From Paramecium pentaurelia (Eukaryota; Ciliophora; Oligohymenophorea; Peniculida; Parameciidae): a stretch of 64,000 nucleotides of DNA. Position 1 is the first letter of the stretch, and every line of letters begins with the position of its first letter. Below the pieces are notes generated by a model, which was not told the DNA's origin, searched no databases, and was given only the letters and a program-made list of their open reading frames with translations. The position numbers and the translations under genes were made by a program. Of this stretch, positions 59,588 through 64,000 are shown piece by piece. Location: contig CAJJDO010000036.1 in the NCBI GenBank assembly GCA_905183005.1, positions 310,001 through 374,000 on the forward strand, given 5' to 3'.

Positions 59588-60833
59588 TCATATTAGAGGT
59601 GGATATTCAAAGTCACCAAATTCTGATGGTAATTAATAAGTACCAGGTCCAGGAACTTATATATTATCTTAAAAGCAAATTTACATTAAATATTTTTTAG
59701 ACCTTGAGTTTATCTTTCCTAAAATCCAAATCTAAAACCACTTCTATTAGAATATTAAGATGGTAAATATGTTCTAAGATCTCCTATATCTCCAGGAGGG
59801 TCATAAGTGCCAGGACCTGGGATTCTCTTTAATCTTTTAGCAATAGTAGAAGATGGAGAAATAATTGGAGCTCCACTGCTTTTATATCTTCCTATGAAGT
59901 AATTTCCTTTGGCTTTAAGACCTCCCACATCATATCGTCCAGGTGCTGGAGTTGTAGATTAAAGATAAATATCTAATAAAATATGAAATTATATTACGTT
60001 TTGCTGAAGTTCTCTCTCCCATTGAATATTTGTATGTAGTTACTATATCTTTTACTTAATATAGATTAGGAGCTGGGTTTTTGTTAGGTCGACCATGTAT
60101 TCCTTTTATTATAGTTTCATCTCTTCCATATCCAAATTTAACTCCTGGATTTGAAGGTAATTTGAAATTATAATCAGTAGGTCCTGGAATATATTTGTCT
60201 TTTTTAGTAAAATCTGATTTATTTCCATATCCTAAGGCTGCAGCTCTTTTATTCAATTATGTTTCGATTCTATAATTAAATTAAGAAATACTGTGAGTCA
60301 TAAAATTAAATAGAGCAATAACTTTCTTTAGCTTTCGAGAATCTTTCTGCTTTCGAAAATGTATATTATTGTTTTGAATGAGATCGATTAATTTAATCAT
60401 GAACTATTTTTGTATCAAATTAATCTGATGTTCTGAAATGTAATAATGATTTAGTATGTTGTTTACTATATACTTATTCCAAAGTTTTAAATGTTCTTTC
60501 AGATACTGTTTTTTATCCCTATTACTTTTCAGTTTCTAATTTTTTATTCAACTCTTTTCTTTATGTAGAAACTTTAACATCTTCTTATAAATTCATCTTA
60601 TTTGGATTCTGTTACATAATCAACTATTTTATCTCTGGTTGATCTTCTGTTTATTTCTTTGGAGGAACTATAACATATGTTTCTCTTTAGTTATGATCTA
60701 CTCTACTATCTTATTCTTATTATTCCTGTTATACTTCATTCTATTATTCTACTTATTCTACTTATTCTGGTTATTCATTTAAGCTTTATTCATCTAATTA
60801 CTAGATGTTTTCTTCTTGTAGTAATTAACTCAT
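59588..60833 (-). CDS. SHIPPO (STPGR) repeat protein, probably ciliary
   Basis: Repeats of the sperm-tail PG-rich type: YIPGPTDYNFKLPSNPGVKF, TPAPGRYDVGGLKAKG, RIPGPGTYDPPGD and VPGPGTYQLPSEF, ending PPLI before TGA 59588-59590. The N-terminal part starts MSQLLQEENIQQLDEQ, is Gln/Glu-rich, and contains SERTFKTLEQVYSKQHTKS and FSKAERFSKAKES. Proteins of this kind (ODF3/CFAP families) bind axonemal microtubules, some inside the lumen. Two parts (60833-60302 and 60301-59588) are in different frames; the join near 60260-60310 is not placed, so they could be two genes. An intron near 59950-60000 is likely. Confidence 0.7.
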
Positions 60834-60901
60834 ATTTTGATTTATATTTTACAAATATTTAAAAATTATATTATATCAAAATAGAGTGATAATAAGGAGA
60901 A

Positions 60902-61595
60902 TCAATTCTGTATTTTCAAATATGGATGTAGCTCTCCATTATACTTTTTTAGAATAGTATAATAGAATCTATTTTTTACTTAATTTTCCTAAAAAATTAT
61001 AAGAATTTCAGAATTACAGATCTGTTGTTTAGCTATTTGGCTATTTAGGCCCAACGTGGTCCATTCTGTTAAAATTCCTTCATAATAATCTTATCTTCTG
61101 CTTCATTCCACTCATCATGATTGATTATTGGGTTTATTTAATTTACATATCTATCTCTTACTTATTTTGATGTTCTTCCAGGAAGTTCTATATTTAGTAA
61201 CTCTATATAATACTTTCAGCTATCTTAATCCATTATTTTCCATACAATTCAAAGCTATCTAATAATATTCTATCCTCCTCATTTGACCACTTTCTTTTCG
61301 TTCTTTTTTCTTAATCCTAAAGTTTCCTATACTTCTATGAACACTATGAGATATTTCTTCCTTTCAAATGTTTTATGATCTTTTTCCAATCTCCATTATA
61401 TTATTTATAATATTTCACTAAGTTTTTCACCTCATCATTAGACCATAACTATCCTTTCCCTCTTACTATTCCACTTGCATTCGTTTGTTCTTGAATACTT
61501 TATACTGTTTGTTCTTTCTCAGTATCAGAAGCCTCCTCTTTAACAAAATTTTGAGGCAATGGTACTTGATAAAAATAAGGGAAGCAAAAGAACAT
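60902..61595 (-). CDS. Three-repeat Myb transcription factor
   Basis: With two introns (61188-61213, 26 nt; 60989-61017, 29 nt) the gene closes at 212 codons. Three Myb/SANT repeats are present, each with regular aromatic anchors: LWSNDEVKNLVKYYKQYNGD to WKKIIKHLKGRNISQCSQKY; KWSNEEDRILLDSFELYGKQ to KLPGRTSKQVRDRYVNQINP; EWNEAEDKIIMKEFQQNGPR to WAQIAKQLNNRSENQVKNRF. This is the R1R2R3 arrangement of animal and protist c-Myb-type DNA-binding proteins. The start MFFCFPYFYQVPLPQ at 61593-61595 is the first Met in frame. Predicted nuclear. Confidence 0.9.
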
Positions 61596-62660
61596 CGGGT
61601 TCATAGGGTTTATATACATTGAATAAATTAATAAAAGCTACATATATGATTCCATATAATATCATCATTTTATGGAGCATTCTGTGTTACCTCACTCTAT
61701 CCAATTCATTTTTGTTCAACATTACATCATATTCACCTTTAAAAGTAATAAAATATTTAAGTCCTTTTTAATATAATCAACTATAATTTACCTTATCATA
61801 TAAAATCCTTGATTATAAATATATTATTTAAAGATATCTTTTCATCAGAAATTGTTGTAGTCCATCACTCTATTTTTTAATTAAGTATCCTTTTTTATAA
61901 CATAATTAAAACTAATGTTGATCATAAAAGTAAACTTAATTAATTATATTAATATTGTTAATTTATACATAAAAATAAATTAAGAAATAATTTGAAATGC
62001 TATCTATATTTCATATACAAAACCCAAACAATTCCTAAAATACCTATAAACAATAAAATTCATTATTAAATACTTAATTCAATTTTCTGTTTAAAATAAT
62101 TATTAAGATATTCTCAATATAATAAGAGATAATGATTTTATAATAAAAAGAGATTGAAGATTTGAAATTTCTTTCATTATGTAATTTACTAAAGATGATA
62201 ATTTCAAATGACAACCAACATTAATTATTTTAATATCTAAACTTTTGATTCTAATTAATAAATATGATTATTAAAGTTTTTAATAAAAAACATAAGTTTC
62301 TGTTTTTCTTTTTAAAATTATGAAAACTAATTCATAATATTATTTTTTAGACTAAATAATGAATATATAACAAAGTTATAATAGATTTTGTTGTATATTT
62401 ATTGGAAATAAAAGTAAGGATAAATTACTAGTTCCAAACTACATTTTTATCGAATAAAATAATATTAATTAAAATTTAAGAATTACAGAAGATTCTAAAA
62501 AATAATCCCTTCACAACTTTTAATTCTAAAATAAAGAACTTAATCAAATAGAAAAAAATTAAAACACTCTTTCTTTAGTATTCTCATAAAACTTTCTTAA
62601 TTTATCAGTTTGTTTTGCAAATAAATTATTACATTTAATATAATAAACATCATTTTGAGT
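61596..62660. other. 1-kb gap between divergent Myb genes
   Basis: The longest gene-free stretch in the window. The first 150 nt (61596-61740) have somewhat higher complexity and a minus-strand frame (NKNELDRV, YKPYEPDVLLLP) that may be 5' sequence of the Myb gene. The rest is A/T runs without a protein-like frame. No repeat or RNA gene seen. Confidence 0.4.
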
Positions 62661-63637
62661 ATGCAAAAAAAAACGCCATTAGATAGACAATAAGTTTTAG
62701 AGATGTTTTTCTAACCAAATTATGAGTTTGCATAATCACTTCTTAAAAGCCATTAATTCTCATTCTAACAATTGCCTACGGTTGAAGAAATTAATTCTAT
62801 ATTAAATTCTGTGGAAAAGGCCTACAATAGTAAAAGAGGAACATGGACTCCTTGTTAAGATAAATTCCTAAACTTGTTGGTGTTAGGTACTTGCTTGAAA
62901 AACAAAGAAATTCCTATCGAACTAGTAAAATATTTAGAATTATTCGTTCATAGAGTTCCTATTAATGGGAATAAATATCAAGGATGTTTAGATATCATAA
63001 TTGGAAGGCTTGTAGAAATAGATGGTTGGAAGAATGTCATTAAAAGGTAAGTTGGACACCTTCTGAGGATTAAGTCTTAATTTAATTACAGAAATTACAT
63101 CCAAATAAATGGTGTGAGATTGCAATAGAAATGATGAGGATTTGTAAAACACCTTATATTCGTTAAGGAAAACAATGTAGAGATCGTTGGGTGAATAAAT
63201 TGGATCCAAATATTGTCAAGTATTAAATAATGTTAAATATTCATAGTCTTCCATGGACAAAGGAGGAAGAGTTAAAACTATTTAGGGAAATAGAGAAAAG
63301 AGGAAAGAGATGGGCAGAAATTTCATTGAAGGTATTTAAGTTAAAAAGAACAGAAAATACAATTAAAAACAGATATTATAATTTATTAAAATAAGAGGAA
63401 AATAAAATTAAATTAAGCAGAGTAACTAAAGATGAAAAGAATTAAATCTTAGTCAAATCTATTATATAATAACTTGAATAATAAGTCAATTGTAAATTTC
63501 CTATAAAAAATGAAGAAACAGTAGAATAAGAAAATCAATAATACAATTTCTAAATTTTTGATTGCAATTAAATAGAAGAACCTTTACAATTAATTTGTTT
63601 TGTTAAAAGAAAGATTGTTAAATTAAATGAAATATGA
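62661..63637 (+). CDS. Myb-like DNA-binding protein (2-3 repeats)
   Basis: Starts MQKKTPLDRQQVLEMFFQPN. The first repeat-like part has GTWTPCQDKFLNLLVLGTCL and YQGCLDIIIGRLVEIDGWKN; the second is WTPSEDQVLIQLQKLHPNKW, CEIAIEMM and QGKQCRDRWVNKLDP; the third is PWTKEEELKLFREIEKRGKR, WAEIS and RTENTIKNRYYNLLK. A one-base change near 63047-63055 (AAAAGGTAAGTTGG) joins repeats one and two. The tail is Gln-rich to TGA 63635-63637. It is head-to-head with the other Myb gene across the 1-kb gap. Confidence 0.8.
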
Positions 63638-63717
63638 CAATCTTTTTTTATTATGCTTGATTTATATTTTATAATTATTGCTAAAATTTATATCATTTGT
63701 CATATGAAATTAAAAAT

Positions 63718-64000
63718 ATGAATTGTTAAATCTGCTTCATAGATAAGTTAATGATTAGGCCTGGAGATTGTTCTCATCAATTTTGCAAGTAAGTATACTT
63801 AAATCAAAAGAGAATGCATCATCATGTATCTATAAGAAGCAATTAAAAGTGGAAGTGTATTTAAGATAACTTGTCCTACATGCAATATAGAATACAATGC
63901 TTTAATAATAAAATAATATTGTGAAGACTTATATCCAAAATATTTAGAGTTAAAGCAGAAAGCTATAATTACTTGTTCTGTATATGATTATTTTATTCAA
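63718..64000 (+). CDS. RBR-type RING protein, 3' partial
   Basis: It opens MNCQICFIDKLMIRPGDCSH, then QFCKECIIMYLQEAIKSGSV and ITCPTCNIEY, the RING1 layout CxxC...CxHxxCxxC...CxxC with the long helix typical of RBR E3 ligases (RING1-IBR-RING2). The window ends before the IBR. A 22-nt intron at 63789-63810 is needed to give CKEC; it starts GTAAGT but ends AAAG rather than the usual TAG. The gene continues beyond 64000. Confidence 0.75.

Noticed and set aside
1..64000. Bacterial or organellar origin
   Set aside because: Spliceosomal-type introns, HSP90 with MEEVD, eS7, SPEF2, profilin and V-ATPase subunit a show a eukaryotic nuclear genome.
1..64000. Retained internal eliminated sequences as the cause of the frame breaks
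   Set aside because: The breaks are single-base; a retained element would add at least about 26 nt bounded by TA. I saw no such insert in the genes that could be aligned to a family.

Overview
The window looks like an internal piece of a ciliate somatic (macronuclear) chromosome, most likely Paramecium or a close relative. The sequence is very AT-rich. TAA and TAG fall inside reading frames at positions where families have glutamine, and only TGA ends genes. Introns are tiny (about 20-32 nt, almost all GTA...TAG). Genes sit tens of bases apart on both strands. No telomere repeat, rRNA, tRNA, CRISPR or transposon was seen. With the ciliate code I find about 40 protein genes; the standard code would shred nearly all of them.

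Layout. 1-7.2 kb: end of an unknown gene, an importin-alpha-like gene, a membrane sensor gene, a small unknown gene and a coiled-coil gene. 7.5-10.1 kb: a voltage-gated K+ channel with a cyclic-nucleotide domain and a zinc knuckle. 10.4-18.9 kb: coiled-coil genes, two tandem CBM20 (starch-binding fold) genes, three unknown genes, an RNase III/dsRBD protein lacking catalytic residues, and a protein kinase. 19-22.9 kb: a very long glutamine-rich coiled coil. 23-29.6 kb: V-ATPase subunit a, a SEC14/CRAL-TRIO protein, a multipass membrane protein, a centrin-like EF-hand protein, TRM112 and a small probably acylated protein. 29.7-33.8 kb: a second ARM/importin-like gene, a disordered protein, a RING-like protein and an atypical kinase. 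34-46.4 kb: a giant USP deubiquitinase and SPEF2. 46.5-54.8 kb: a coiled coil, a two-TM membrane protein, a PDI-like thioredoxin, an ankyrin protein, profilin, ribosomal protein eS7 and an unknown protein. 54.9-64 kb: cytosolic HSP90 with heat-shock elements, a GAF-domain protein, a SHIPPO-repeat protein, two divergent Myb genes around a 1-kb gap, and the start of an RBR-type RING protein.

Functional themes are cilium/basal body (SPEF2, SHIPPO repeats, centrin-like, long coiled coils), nuclear import (two ARM/IBB genes), protein quality control (HSP90, USP, RBR RING, PDI) and translation (eS7, TRM112). Neighbours look like independent genes, not co-regulated units.

Caution on gene models. 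Several genes (for example K+ channel, SPEF2, HSP90, profilin, TRM112, the three-repeat Myb) close exactly in frame. Others need a single-base shift, often in a homopolymer, or carry one in-frame TGA. These are marked and may be assembly errors, old paralogues or pseudogenes.
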